This document shows positions 49,936 to 58,337 of a DNA stretch of 64,000 nucleotides, piece after piece. The DNA comes from Sandaracinus amylolyticus (GTDB lineage Bacteria; Myxococcota_A; Polyangia; Polyangiales; Sandaracinaceae): positions 9,238,001 to 9,302,000 of the forward strand of contig NZ_CP070225.1 of assembly GCF_021631985.1 (NCBI RefSeq). The letters run 5' to 3'. How positions within the stretch are numbered: the first letter of the stretch is position 1; each line of letters starts with the position of its first letter. Position numbers and translations under genes: made by a program. Below the pieces are notes generated by a model. It made no database searches and was not told the origin of the DNA. It saw only the letters and a list, made by a program, of their open reading frames with translations.

Positions 49936-50684
49936 CGCCGGACGAGCTCGCGCGCGCGCTCCGGCGCGGGTGCCCGGTCGACGACGACGAGTTCGACCGG
50001 CTCTTGATCGAGCGCTACCGGTGCGTCGCAGCGCGCTACTTCACGCCCATCGCGGTCGCGGCGAGGGCGGCTCACGTGCTCGAGTCGTACGGCGTGCGCA
50101 CCGTGCTCGACGTCGGCTCGGGGGTCGGGAAGCTCTGCATCGTCGCGGCGCTCGGGAGCGACCTCGAGCTGACCGGGATCGAGCAGCGAGCGCCGATGGT
50201 GCTCGAGTCGCGTCGCCTCGCCGCGCGCTTCGGTGTGTCGCACCGAGCGCGCTTCGAGCGCGGCACGATCGAAGCGATCGATCTCGCGGCGTTCGATGCG
50301 CTCTACGTGTTCAACTCGTTCGCGGAGAACGTCTTTCCCGTGAGCGAGCGGCTCGATGCGACGGTCGAGCTCTCCGCGACGCGCATGGCGCGCGACCTCG
50401 CGATCGTCGAGCGCGCCCTCGAGCGCATGCCGCTCGCGGGATCGTTGCTCACCTACCACGGGTTCGGCGGCGAGATCCCCGACACGTTCGACTGCGTCCA
50501 CGAGGAGACGGCGGGGACCGACGTGCTGCGGCTGTGGTCCAAGCGACGCACGAGGCCCGGCGGTGCGCGGTGGATCGAGGTCGGCGACGAATGGATGCTC
50601 TGCGACGAGAGCGCGGCGGTGCGAGCACGCGCGCTGGCCCGGACGAGGTTCGAGATCGTCGTCCGGGAGCAGGACGAAGGATGA
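49932..50684 (+). CDS. Class I SAM-dependent methyltransferase-like protein 2
   Basis: 250 residues from a GTG (49932) that overlaps the previous stop in GTGA. Same architecture as its neighbour: RTVLDVGSGVGKLCIVAAL, LELTGIEQRAPMVLESRRLA, FDALYVFNSFAENVF, GSLLTYHGFGGEIPDTF. It is longer at the C-terminus. Overall similarity indicates tandem duplication followed by divergence. Both keep the SAM-binding glycines, so both are probably active; they may form a heterodimer. Confidence 0.75.
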   Translation: MTPDELARALRRGCPVDDDEFDRLLIERYRCVAARYFTPIAVAARAAHVLESYGVRTVLDVGSGVGKLCIVAALGSDLELTGIEQRAPMVLESRRLAARFGVSHRARFERGTIEAIDLAAFDALYVFNSFAENVFPVSERLDATVELSATRMARDLAIVERALERMPLAGSLLTYHGFGGEIPDTFDCVHEETAGTDVLRLWSKRRTRPGGARWIEVGDEWMLCDESAAVRARALARTRFEIVVREQDEG

Positions 50685-50726
50685 CCGCGGCGTGCGAGTC
50701 GCGACGGAAAGTGGCACGTCACCGGC

Positions 50727-51722
50727 GTGCCGCGTGCGAGCTCACGACATTCTGACGTAGCTCCCGAGCTGGTCGCGCGCTCCGCGGCGATGCGGCGGCT
50801 CGATGGGATCCTGAGGACCGTCGCGGGCAAGGACGTGGTGATCTCGCTCGTCGGCGAGAGCGGCACCGGCAAGGAGGTGCTGGCGCGCCGCGCGCACGAG
50901 CTCTCGCCGCGCCGGGCCGGACCCTTCGTTCCGATCAACTGTGCGGCGATCCCCGAGGGGCTCTTCGAGAGCGAGCTCTTCGGGCACGAGCGCGGCGCGT
51001 TCACCGGCGCGCGAGAGCGCGCGAAGGGCAAGATCGAGGCGGCGATCGGCGGGACGCTCTTCCTCGACGAGCTCGGGGAGATGCCGCTCGCGATGCAGTC
51101 GAAGCTGCTCCGCTTCCTCGAGCACCGGCGCTTCATGCGCGTGGGAGGCCACACCAAGCTCGAGGCCGACGTGCGGCTGGTCTGTGCGACGCTGCGTCCG
51201 CTCGAGGACGACGTGAGGGAGGGGCGCTTTCGCGCCGACCTCTTCTATCGCATCCAGGGCATCAGCCTCGAGGTGCCGCCGCTGCGCGAGCGGCCGGCCG
51301 ACATCCCGCCGCTGATCGAGCACTTCGTCGCGCGCGCGGCCGCGCGCCACCGCATCGCGCCGCCGCGCCTGCCGCGCTCGGTGCGCGTCGCGCTCATGGC
51401 GCACTCGTGGCCGGGCAACGCGCGCGAGCTGCGCAACGTGATCGAGATGCTCTGCCTGCTCCGCTCCGGGAAGGACGCGCGGGTGCACGATCTGCCGCCC
51501 TCGGTGCGAGCCTCGCTCGACTCACGCGGAGACGCGCCGACCCGGATCACGCTCTCGCTCGATCAGCCGCTCGACACGATGATCGAAGGGCTGATCGACG
51601 CGGTGCTCGCGCTCGAAGGCGGCAACCGAACGCGGGCCGCGCAGCGGCTCGGGATCAGCGTGCGCACCATCCAACGCCACCTCGGCTCGGGCCGCGCGCC
51701 GGCAGCCCGCTCGCGGTCGTGA
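50727..51722 (+). CDS. Sigma-54 activator (enhancer-binding protein) without sensor domain
   Basis: 331 residues from GTG 50727. AAA+ module: Walker A GESGTGKE (43-50), GAFTGA loop (90-95) that contacts sigma-54, Walker B GGTLFLDELGEM, sensor FRADLFYRI and WPGNARELRNVIEM. A C-terminal Fis-type helix-turn-helix follows (NRTRAAQRLGISVRTIQRHL). No receiver, GAF or FHA domain lies in front, only about 20 residues, so it may be constitutively active or controlled by a partner. A second possible start is Met22. Confidence 0.9.
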   Translation: MPRASSRHSDVAPELVARSAAMRRLDGILRTVAGKDVVISLVGESGTGKEVLARRAHELSPRRAGPFVPINCAAIPEGLFESELFGHERGAFTGARERAKGKIEAAIGGTLFLDELGEMPLAMQSKLLRFLEHRRFMRVGGHTKLEADVRLVCATLRPLEDDVREGRFRADLFYRIQGISLEVPPLRERPADIPPLIEHFVARAAARHRIAPPRLPRSVRVALMAHSWPGNARELRNVIEMLCLLRSGKDARVHDLPPSVRASLDSRGDAPTRITLSLDQPLDTMIEGLIDAVLALEGGNRTRAAQRLGISVRTIQRHLGSGRAPAARSRS

Positions 51723-51737
51723 TCGATCGTCGTCGCG

Positions 51738-51756
51738 TGTTGCATTGACAATATCG
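51738..51756 (+). promoter_or_regulatory. Operator-like motif upstream of marR
   Basis: TGTTGCATTGACAATATCG, 23 bases before the marR start. The same 19 bases, with one T-to-C change, recur before the AhpD-like gene at 52262. The core ATTGACAAT is an inverted repeat, as expected for a MarR site, and it also contains TTGACA, a perfect -35 hexamer. Confidence 0.65.
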
Positions 51757-51779
51757 CGCGCCGCGATCATATCGAGGGC

Positions 51780-52247
51780 GTGCACGATCAGTTCACGTCG
51801 GACGGGATCGTCCTGGACAACGCGCTCGCGTACTGGATCCACCGCGTCTATCAGGCGACGCGCAACGCGACGTTCGCGGTGCTGCGCATCGACGACGAGG
51901 AGATCACGCCCGAGCAGTGGATCGTGCTGGTGCGCCTCTGGGAGTCCGACGGGCGCACCCAGACCGAGCTCGGCACGTCGACGTACCGCGATCGACCGAC
52001 GATGAGCCGCATCCTCGCGGGGATGGAGCGGCGCGAGCTGATCCGCCGCAAGACCGATCCCGAGAACGCGCGGGTGTGGCGGGTGTACCTCACGCCGCGC
52101 GCGAAGAAGCTGAAGGGCGAGCTGGTGCCGCGGGTGCGCGATCTCGTCGCGCGCTCGGTCCGCGGCATCCCGAAGCACGACCTCGAGGTCACGCGCGCGA
52201 CGCTGCAGAAGATGTTCGCGAACCTCGACGCGGACGCGGGGCCGTGA
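51780..52247 (+). CDS. MarR-family transcriptional regulator
   Basis: 155 residues from GTG 51780. Winged helix-turn-helix: EITPEQWIVLVRLWESDGRTQTEL, RDRPTMSRILAGMERRELIRRKTD with the wing PENARVWRVYLTPRAKK. Dimerising helices at both ends. The motif shared with the downstream gene suggests that it represses itself and the AhpD-like gene, and that an oxidant or phenolic ligand releases it. No redox-sensitive cysteine is visible in the protein. Confidence 0.85.
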   Translation: MHDQFTSDGIVLDNALAYWIHRVYQATRNATFAVLRIDDEEITPEQWIVLVRLWESDGRTQTELGTSTYRDRPTMSRILAGMERRELIRRKTDPENARVWRVYLTPRAKKLKGELVPRVRDLVARSVRGIPKHDLEVTRATLQKMFANLDADAGP

Positions 52248-52261
52248 TGCCGCGTTCAATA

Positions 52262-52280
52262 TGTTGCATCGACAATATCG
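52262..52280 (+). promoter_or_regulatory. Second copy of the MarR-linked motif
   Basis: TGTTGCATCGACAATATCG, ending 12 bases before the ATG of the AhpD-like gene and immediately before its ribosome site AAGGAG. Matches the copy at 51738 in 18 of 19 positions. An additional CAATAT at 52257-52262 lengthens the dyad. Confidence 0.65.
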
Positions 52281-52292
52281 AAGGAGAACGAC

Positions 52293-52829
52293 ATGGAATT
52301 CCGTGATCACACGATCGAGTCCGCGCCCGAGGCCGCGCGCGCGATCCTGAAGGCGACCGCGGGCCACGCGGGCTTCGTCCCGGTCGCGATGGCGCGCCAG
52401 GCCGAGGCGCCGCTGATGCTCGAGTCGTTCATGCGGCTCCAGCAGACGTGGCGCGCGACCAGCCTCGACGAGCTCTCGCGCGAGGTCGTCGCGTTCGTGG
52501 TCGCGCACGAGGTCGGGTGCGAGCTCTGCGACGCGTTCCACGCCGCGCTGCTGACCCAGCTCGGCAAGACCGACCTTCTTCGTGAGATCCGCAGCGGCGC
52601 GCCGCTGAGCGACGCGCGGCTCGAGGCAGTGCGGCGCTTCACCAAGGCCGTGCTCGCGACGCGCGGCGAGGTCGGCGACGACGAGCTCGCGCGCTTCGCG
52701 GCGGCGGGCTTCGACGCGCGGGCCGCGCTCGAGGTGGTGCTCGGCGTCTCGATCTACCTGCTCTCGACCTACGCGAACCGCCTCGTCCGCGCGCCGGTCG
52801 ACGCGCCGCTCGCGCAGTTCGCGCGGTGA
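52293..52829 (+). CDS. AhpD-like / carboxymuconolactone decarboxylase family protein
   Basis: 178 residues, AAGGAG before the ATG. The active-site motif EVGCELCDAFH has the CxxC plus downstream His of AhpD-type alkylhydroperoxidases and related members of the CMD family. Typical helices follow (ALEVVLGVSIYLLSTYANRL). Likely a cytoplasmic redox enzyme defending against peroxides, under control of the MarR gene next to it. Substrate not known from sequence. Confidence 0.8.
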   Translation: MEFRDHTIESAPEAARAILKATAGHAGFVPVAMARQAEAPLMLESFMRLQQTWRATSLDELSREVVAFVVAHEVGCELCDAFHAALLTQLGKTDLLREIRSGAPLSDARLEAVRRFTKAVLATRGEVGDDELARFAAAGFDARAALEVVLGVSIYLLSTYANRLVRAPVDAPLAQFAR

Positions 52830-52888
52830 TGCGCGCCCTCGGGGTGGGGACCTGATGTTGGAGTCTTCCACCTCGAGGTCGGATGCCA

Positions 52889-52935
52889 GGGAATCGAGCC
52901 CCTCGGCTCGGACGTCGATGCGGCGCTCGATTCCC
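52889..52935 (+). promoter_or_regulatory. Inverted repeat upstream of the TonB receptor
   Basis: GGGAATCGAGC (52889-52899) and GCTCGATTCCC (52925-52935) pair perfectly over a 25-base loop, ending 34 bases before the receptor start. It could be a leader hairpin, a regulator site or the terminator of the preceding gene; no T-run. Confidence 0.4.
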
Positions 52936-52969
52936 GTGCGCGCGTGCGCACAGTCGTTGTCCGTCCCGA

Positions 52970-55246
52970 ATGCGCTCTCCTGCTCCCGCTCGCGTCCTGG
53001 TGTGTCTCGCGATCTTCGTCGCGGGGCGCGCGCACGCGCAGGAGCTCACGCCACCTTCGATCGCGCAGCTCGAGCCATTGCCGGCGCACCACCAGAGCGA
53101 GCTCTCGATCGAAGCGATCGTCGATGTCGACGGTCTCGCGGCGCTCGCGTCGTGCGACGCGACGCTCGCGCTCTGCGAGGCCGCGCACGTCGCGCTCGAT
53201 CGCTCGCGCTTCGTGCCCGCGCTGCGCGACGGAGCGCCGATCGCATCGCGGGTGCGCATCCGTTGGGATCCCGTCGTCGACCCGCCCGCGCTCCCGGTCG
53301 AAGACGACGTCGCGCGCCTGGTGCGCCGCGCGGGCGAGCCTCCGCCGTTCCGCGCTCGTGCGCAGATCTCGCCGGTCGCGCCGGCGGTGCGGCGGCTCGA
53401 GCTGATCGAGGCGCGCGATGCCCCGGGCTCGATGGGCGATCCCCTGCGCGCGATCGAGTCGCTCCCCGGCGTCGTGCCGATCGCGAACGGTGTGCCCTAC
53501 GCGTTCATCCGCGGCTCACCGCCCGCGGGGACGCTCTACGTCTACGACGGCATCCCGATGCCGCAGCTCTTCCACCTCGCGCTCGGGCCCGCGGTGGTGC
53601 ATCCGCGCATGCTCGGCGCGATCGAGCTCCACGCGGGCGCGGCGCCGGCGCGCTGGGGGCGTCACATCGGCGGCGTCATCCTCGCGGAGGGCCCCGACGA
53701 TCGGGCGCCGCTCGATCGCACCCACGGCGAGATCGAGGTGCGCCTGCTCGACGTGAGCGGCTACGTCGAGACGCCGCTGCCCGGCGGTGGTCGCTTCGCC
53801 GGTGCGCTGCGCGTCGGATGGAGCTCGCTGATCGCCGCCGCGTTCGTGCCCGGGCTCGAGCTCGGGTTCGGCGACTACCAGCTGCGCGCGACGGTGCCGC
53901 TCGACGCGCACGACGACGTGCAGGTCGTCGCGCTCGGCTCCTACGATCGATTCGCGTACAGCAGCGAGGCGGGTCGCGCGACGAACGCCGAGATCCAGTT
54001 CCATCGCGCCGAGGTGCGCATCCGCCGTCGCGCCGGCGCGTTCTCGGGCCTCGCCGCGCTGCGCGCGGGGTGGGACCGCACCGACTACTTCGGCGGGCTC
54101 GAGCACGCGACCCGCGCCGAGACCGGTCACGTCGCGGCGCGCGTCGAGGGCGGGCTGCACGACCGCTTCTTCACGTGGCGCGCCGGCGGTGACGTGCTCG
54201 CGAGCTTCGGTCGCAACCCCGAGGTCGGTCTGCGCAACGACTGGAACCCGCAGATCCAGGACGCGCTCACGCGCAGCACCGCCGCGCTGTGGACCGAGCT
54301 CACGCTGCGTCTCCTGCCCGAGCTCACGATCGACGTGGGCGGGCGCTTCGACACCTGGATCTTCGCGCAGCGGCTCGAGGGCGCGATCGATCCCCGGGTG
54401 CGCGTCGCGTGGCGCGTGATCCCCGAGCTCACGCTGCACGTCGGCGCGGGCGTCGCGCGCCAGCCACCGACGTACTACCTGCCGGTCCCCGGCACCAACG
54501 ATCTCGTCCTCGCGCCGGGCCTCCAGACCGCGATGCAGCTCGACGGCGGCGCGACCTTCGAGCTCGGATCGTTCCGCGCGGAGCTGCAGCTCTTCGTGCA
54601 TCGCTACGAGGACCTCGTGTTCTCCGACTTCCTCACGCTCCTCGACGATCGCGGCGCGTGCGACCCGCTGCTCGAGGGCCCCGAGGGCGCGTTCTGTCCG
54701 CCGCCCTCGCTCGTGCCGCGCACCAACGGGCTCTCGTGGGGCGGCGAGGCGCTCGTCGCGATCGCGCCGCGCGAGCGGGTGTCGGGATGGATCTCGTACA
54801 CGCTCTCGTGGAGCGAGCTCGATCCGATCTCGTTCGGTGGCCCGTGGGAGCTCGCGATGCGACCGAGCTACGACGTGCGGCACGTGCTCAACGCGATCGC
54901 GCGCTGGGAGATCGTGCCCGGTCTCAGCGTCGGCGCGCGCGTGCACTTCCGCAGCGGAGGGCCGCGTGGGTTCGCCTACCGCGACTTCTCGACGGTCCCT
55001 TCGTTCTTCCAGCGCGTCGAGCGCGAGGTCACGCCCTTCGCGCGGCTCGACGCGTCGATCGCGTACGTGTGGAACGCGGGATGGGCCCGCCTGCGCGTCT
55101 CGATCGAGTGGCTCAACGTGACGTTCTCGCAGGAGGCGATCGCGCTCACCTGCGCCGTCGACCCCAACGGGATCCCGACATCGTGCAACACCGATCGCGC
55201 GCCGCCGATCGTCGCGCCCAACCTCGGACTGAGGATCGATCTGTGA
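52970..55246 (+). CDS. TonB-dependent receptor with N-terminal TonB-C-like domain
   Basis: 758 residues from ATG 52970. Signal peptide PARVLVCLAIFVAGRAHAQ. Residues about 40-100 (ELSIEAIVDVDGLAALASCDA ... FVPALRDGAPIASRVRIRW) have the shape of the TonB C-terminal fold rather than the usual carboxypeptidase-like or STN domain. A plug domain follows (RAIESLPGVVPIANGVPYAFIRG ... VYDGIPMPQLFH), then about 500 residues of amphipathic beta-strands ending PNLGLRIDL. No TonB box is recognised. The substrate is unknown. Its stop overlaps the next start (GTGA). Confidence 0.8.
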   Translation: MRSPAPARVLVCLAIFVAGRAHAQELTPPSIAQLEPLPAHHQSELSIEAIVDVDGLAALASCDATLALCEAAHVALDRSRFVPALRDGAPIASRVRIRWDPVVDPPALPVEDDVARLVRRAGEPPPFRARAQISPVAPAVRRLELIEARDAPGSMGDPLRAIESLPGVVPIANGVPYAFIRGSPPAGTLYVYDGIPMPQLFHLALGPAVVHPRMLGAIELHAGAAPARWGRHIGGVILAEGPDDRAPLDRTHGEIEVRLLDVSGYVETPLPGGGRFAGALRVGWSSLIAAAFVPGLELGFGDYQLRATVPLDAHDDVQVVALGSYDRFAYSSEAGRATNAEIQFHRAEVRIRRRAGAFSGLAALRAGWDRTDYFGGLEHATRAETGHVAARVEGGLHDRFFTWRAGGDVLASFGRNPEVGLRNDWNPQIQDALTRSTAALWTELTLRLLPELTIDVGGRFDTWIFAQRLEGAIDPRVRVAWRVIPELTLHVGAGVARQPPTYYLPVPGTNDLVLAPGLQTAMQLDGGATFELGSFRAELQLFVHRYEDLVFSDFLTLLDDRGACDPLLEGPEGAFCPPPSLVPRTNGLSWGGEALVAIAPRERVSGWISYTLSWSELDPISFGGPWELAMRPSYDVRHVLNAIARWEIVPGLSVGARVHFRSGGPRGFAYRDFSTVPSFFQRVEREVTPFARLDASIAYVWNAGWARLRVSIEWLNVTFSQEAIALTCAVDPNGIPTSCNTDRAPPIVAPNLGLRIDL

Positions 55247-56517
55247 GCCGCACGCGCGTGACCTGCTTCGTGGTGATCGCGATCGCGCTCGCATCGTGCG
55301 AGGGCACGTCGTTCCGCTGCGATCCGACGCCGAGCTGGTCGTACGAGCCATCCGACGGAGGCGACGGGTGGCCGCGTCCTCGCGCGCCCTCGGAGTGCGA
55401 TGCGGACTTCTGTCTGTTCAGGGCGCCCGTCGCCGGCGCACGGCACACGTGCACGGCCGCCGAGTCCGGCGAGGTGTTCTGTTGGGGCTCCAACGATCGC
55501 GGCCAGGTCGCGCCGGATGCTCCGGAGCGGGAGCTCGCGCCGCGTCGTGTCCTCGGGATCTCGGATCGACCTCGCACGCCTGCGCTCGGCGCCGCTCACA
55601 CCTGCGTCGGAGACGCGCTCGAGATCGCCTGTTGGGGCGAGCCTCGCGTCGTCGGCGGCTCGCCGGGCGAGGTCGTCGTGCGCACCGAGCTCGGGCTCGG
55701 GCTCACGGCGGGCGCGCTCCACACGTGCTCGCCGCGCTTCGTCGATTCCATGATCGAGGCGACGTACTGCTTCGGCGCATGGGACGGTCGAGATCCCGCG
55801 GCGGGCCCCGCGCTCGATCCACCACGGCGCTTCGAGGGGATCGCGATGATCGCCGGAGGGATGCGCAGCTGCGGCGTGGCGCGCGGCACGCGGACGATCG
55901 AGTGCTGGGGGAGCGCACCGCCGGGCGGTCGTCTCGAGCCCGGCCCGTGGACCGAAGGCTCGATCGCGATCGAGATCCCGACGACGTTCTCGTTCGAAGT
56001 GGTGATCGGTCAGGAGCACTCGTGCCTGCGCGACGGCTCGACGCTGCGCTGTTGGGGCCGCGGTGATCGCGGCCAGCTCGGTGACGGGCTCGCGCGCGAT
56101 CACGATGCACCGACCGCGGTGATCGGGCTGCCGGATCGTCCGGTGCGATCGGTGTGCGTCGGCGGCGGCGGTGCGCTCGAGATCGACGACGACGGAGCGC
56201 TCGCGGTGCCGCCTGCGCCGGGCTTCACCTGCGCGTCGGTGCTCGACGCGGTGTGGTGCTGGGGCGCGAACGATCGCGGTCAGCTCGGCGACGGAACGCT
56301 CGAGGATCGCACCACCCCGGTGCGCGTCCTCGACGTCGACGACGCGGGCTCGATCGCCTGCGGCGAAGCGCACGCGTGCGTCTCGCTCTTCGATCGTGTG
56401 CTGTGCTGGGGCGACAACCGCTTCGGTCAGCTCGGCGTGCCCTCGGGCGAGCTGGATCACGCGCTGCGACCGATCGAGGTCCCGTTCTTCCCCGAGCCGC
56501 TCGAGCGCGACGAGTGA
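55243..56517 (+). CDS. RCC1-repeat lipoprotein
   Basis: 424 residues from GTG 55243, overlapping the receptor stop by 4 bases. Lipobox ALASC. The mature part has RCC1-type blades with the pattern CWGxNDRGQLGDG (VFCWGSNDRGQVAPD, LRCWGRGDRGQLGDGL, VWCWGANDRGQLGDGT, VLCWGDNRFGQLGV), several paired with AHTC or EHSC, which suggests a disulfide-stapled seven-bladed propeller. Translation coupling with the receptor suggests a surface partner that captures its ligand. Confidence 0.82.
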   Translation: MSRTRVTCFVVIAIALASCEGTSFRCDPTPSWSYEPSDGGDGWPRPRAPSECDADFCLFRAPVAGARHTCTAAESGEVFCWGSNDRGQVAPDAPERELAPRRVLGISDRPRTPALGAAHTCVGDALEIACWGEPRVVGGSPGEVVVRTELGLGLTAGALHTCSPRFVDSMIEATYCFGAWDGRDPAAGPALDPPRRFEGIAMIAGGMRSCGVARGTRTIECWGSAPPGGRLEPGPWTEGSIAIEIPTTFSFEVVIGQEHSCLRDGSTLRCWGRGDRGQLGDGLARDHDAPTAVIGLPDRPVRSVCVGGGGALEIDDDGALAVPPAPGFTCASVLDAVWCWGANDRGQLGDGTLEDRTTPVRVLDVDDAGSIACGEAHACVSLFDRVLCWGDNRFGQLGVPSGELDHALRPIEVPFFPEPLERDE

Positions 56518-57015
56518 TCAGCGGCGACGGGGCACGCACACCGACGTCGCTTCCGCGACGCGCGGCTCGAGCGCACCGAGCACGACCTCGCGCAGCACGC
56601 GCCCGCGCCGCGTCGTGAAGTCGAAGTACGCGGTGCGATGCCCGCGGTTCACCACGACCTGACACACCACGTCGACGAGCGGATCGTCGCTGCTCGCACG
56701 CAGGTGCGCGAGCACCGGCGAGCCCGCGGCGCGCAGCTTCCACGCGTTCACGAGCCCGAACACGCCGATCCCGCCGCCGCACACGACCATGATCACCACG
56801 ACCCAGATCGGGATGTCGGCGGCGCGCTGCAGGAACGGGCTCCACGTCACGCTCAGCGCCGCGCTCGCCGCGATCTTCATCGCCGGGAACGCGAGCCCGA
56901 TCGCGAGGAACACGAGCCCGGTGATCGCGCTCGTGCGGCTCGTGGCGCGGTGGGCTTCGTCGAGGATCGCCAGGTCGCGCAGCTGTCGCGCGACGAGCTC
57001 GTGGTCGTGGCTCAC
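56518..57015 (-). CDS. Two-helix membrane protein, unknown
   Basis: 165 residues. Two hydrophobic segments (SAITGLVFLAIGLAFPAMKIA, IPIWVVVIMVVCGGGIGVFGLV) and a cytoplasmic C-terminal part (DPLVDVVCQVVVNRGHRTAYFDFTTRRGRVLREVVLG) of mixed character. No family recognised. It abuts the converging RCC1 gene without a base between stops. Confidence 0.65.
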   Translation of the reverse strand: MSHDHELVARQLRDLAILDEAHRATSRTSAITGLVFLAIGLAFPAMKIAASAALSVTWSPFLQRAADIPIWVVVIMVVCGGGIGVFGLVNAWKLRAAGSPVLAHLRASSDDPLVDVVCQVVVNRGHRTAYFDFTTRRGRVLREVVLGALEPRVAEATSVCVPRRR

Positions 57016-57055
57016 CGCGGACCTTACGCGCGTCGCCGCGCTTCCTTCCGCGCTC

Positions 57056-57142
57056 AGTCCAGCTGGAGTGCTCGCTCGCGCAGGGCCCGCACGGGAGCGT
57101 GCGGAGCACGTGGGCGGGAGGGCCCTGAGCGGGCGAGCCGAT
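57056..57142 (+). repeat. Palindromic intergenic repeat, copy F (second subfamily)
   Basis: AGTCCAGCT, then a 78-base element running GGAGTGCTCGCTCGCGCAGG ... GGGCGAGCCGAT. Arms CAGGGCCC/GGGCCCTG pair, and the inner stem is GCGTGC/GCACGT. It lies 3' of the MglA-like gene (minus strand). Compared with copies A-C, base changes on one arm are matched on the other. Confidence 0.85.
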
Positions 57143-57151
57143 CTTGGATTC

Positions 57152-58279
57152 TCAGATCGCCTGGGCCTTCAGCTTCGCCGAGATGAGCATGTAGAGCGCG
57201 AAGAGCGCGTCCTTGTCGCTCACCGCGCTCTCCGGCATCAGCACGAGGCGACAGAAGCGCAGGTACTCGCGCCCGTCGAGCCCGAGCAGGCCCGCCTTCG
57301 CCATCGGGCTCTCGTTCGCGAGCGTGCCAGGCAGCGACTCGAGCAGTCGCGCCAATGCGCGCGCCGAGAGCTCGAGCGCGTGCTTGTGCGAGCCCTGCCG
57401 GATCGCGTCCTCGATCTCCACCACCGTCGCGGTGTCCGCGCCCTCCCAGAGCGGCGCGAACGAGATGCCGACGTCGGGCGACGCGATCGGCGGAGGCACC
57501 GCGGTCTTCGCCGCGCGCACCACGTCGGTCGACTCGTTGAGCGTGAACGCCTCGTGCTCGCCCGAGTCCACGATGCGCTGCAGCTCCGCGACGATCCCGC
57601 CCGCCATGCCACGGGGGCGCACCGACTGCATCGCCGCCGCTTCGGGCGAGGGCGGCAGGTGCTCGGCCGGCGTCTCGCGCGGCGCGCTCTTCGGCAGCTC
57701 GTTCCACAGCGAGCGCACCACGAGCCCCGAGATGTCGCGCAGCGCCTCGAGCACGCCCACGCCCGCGTTCGCCGCGGTCTCGTGCTCGGGCGCGCCGAGC
57801 GCGTTGAGGTCCGCGCGCATCTGCTCGACCGACATCAGGTCCGGCAGGTCGCGTTTGTTGTACTGCACGACGAACGGGAACCGCGCGAGGTCGATCCCCA
57901 TCTCCTCGAGGTTCTGCTGCAGGTTCTCGAACGACTGCAGGTTCGAGTCGCGCGCCGCGCGCTGCGAGTCCGCGACGAACACCACGCCGTCGGCGCCGTT
58001 CAGCACGAGCCGTCGCGTCGCCTCGTAGAACACCTGACCGGGCACCGTGTAGAGCTGGAAGCGCACTCCCATGCCCTGCACCTGGTTCACCGTGATCGGC
58101 AGGAAATCGAAGAAGATCGTGCGGTCGCCCTCGGTCGCCAGCGTGAGCAGCTGACCGCGCCGCTCGGGTCGCACCGCGTCGTAGATCGCCTTCAGCGTCG
58201 TCGTCTTTCCCGACAGACCGGGCCCGTAATAGACGATCTTCGCGGAGATCTCGCGAGCGAGCGGATTGATCAAGGACAC
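57152..58279 (-). CDS. MglA-like Ras-superfamily GTPase with C-terminal extension
   Basis: 375 residues. The first 195 follow M. xanthus MglA closely: EISAKIVYYGPGLSGKTTTL (P-loop), ATEGDRTIFFDFLPI, LYTVPGQVFYEATRRLVLNGADGVVFVADSQ, and QYNKRDLP for guanine recognition. MglA switches cell polarity and gliding with its GAP MglB. The added 180 residues are helical with an acidic Pro-rich linker (SAPRETPAEHLPPSPEAAAM) and are not in MglA. The neighbouring DUF4388/PATAN gene is divergent over 58 bases and likely a functional partner. No mglB is adjacent. Confidence 0.9.
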   Translation of the reverse strand: MSLINPLAREISAKIVYYGPGLSGKTTTLKAIYDAVRPERRGQLLTLATEGDRTIFFDFLPITVNQVQGMGVRFQLYTVPGQVFYEATRRLVLNGADGVVFVADSQRAARDSNLQSFENLQQNLEEMGIDLARFPFVVQYNKRDLPDLMSVEQMRADLNALGAPEHETAANAGVGVLEALRDISGLVVRSLWNELPKSAPRETPAEHLPPSPEAAAMQSVRPRGMAGGIVAELQRIVDSGEHEAFTLNESTDVVRAAKTAVPPPIASPDVGISFAPLWEGADTATVVEIEDAIRQGSHKHALELSARALARLLESLPGTLANESPMAKAGLLGLDGREYLRFCRLVLMPESAVSDKDALFALYMLISAKLKAQAI

Positions 58280-58337
58280 GACGCGACGAACGTTATCAGA
58301 TCAGCCGTCCCCTTCGTGATAGGTTGTCGACCTTCGA

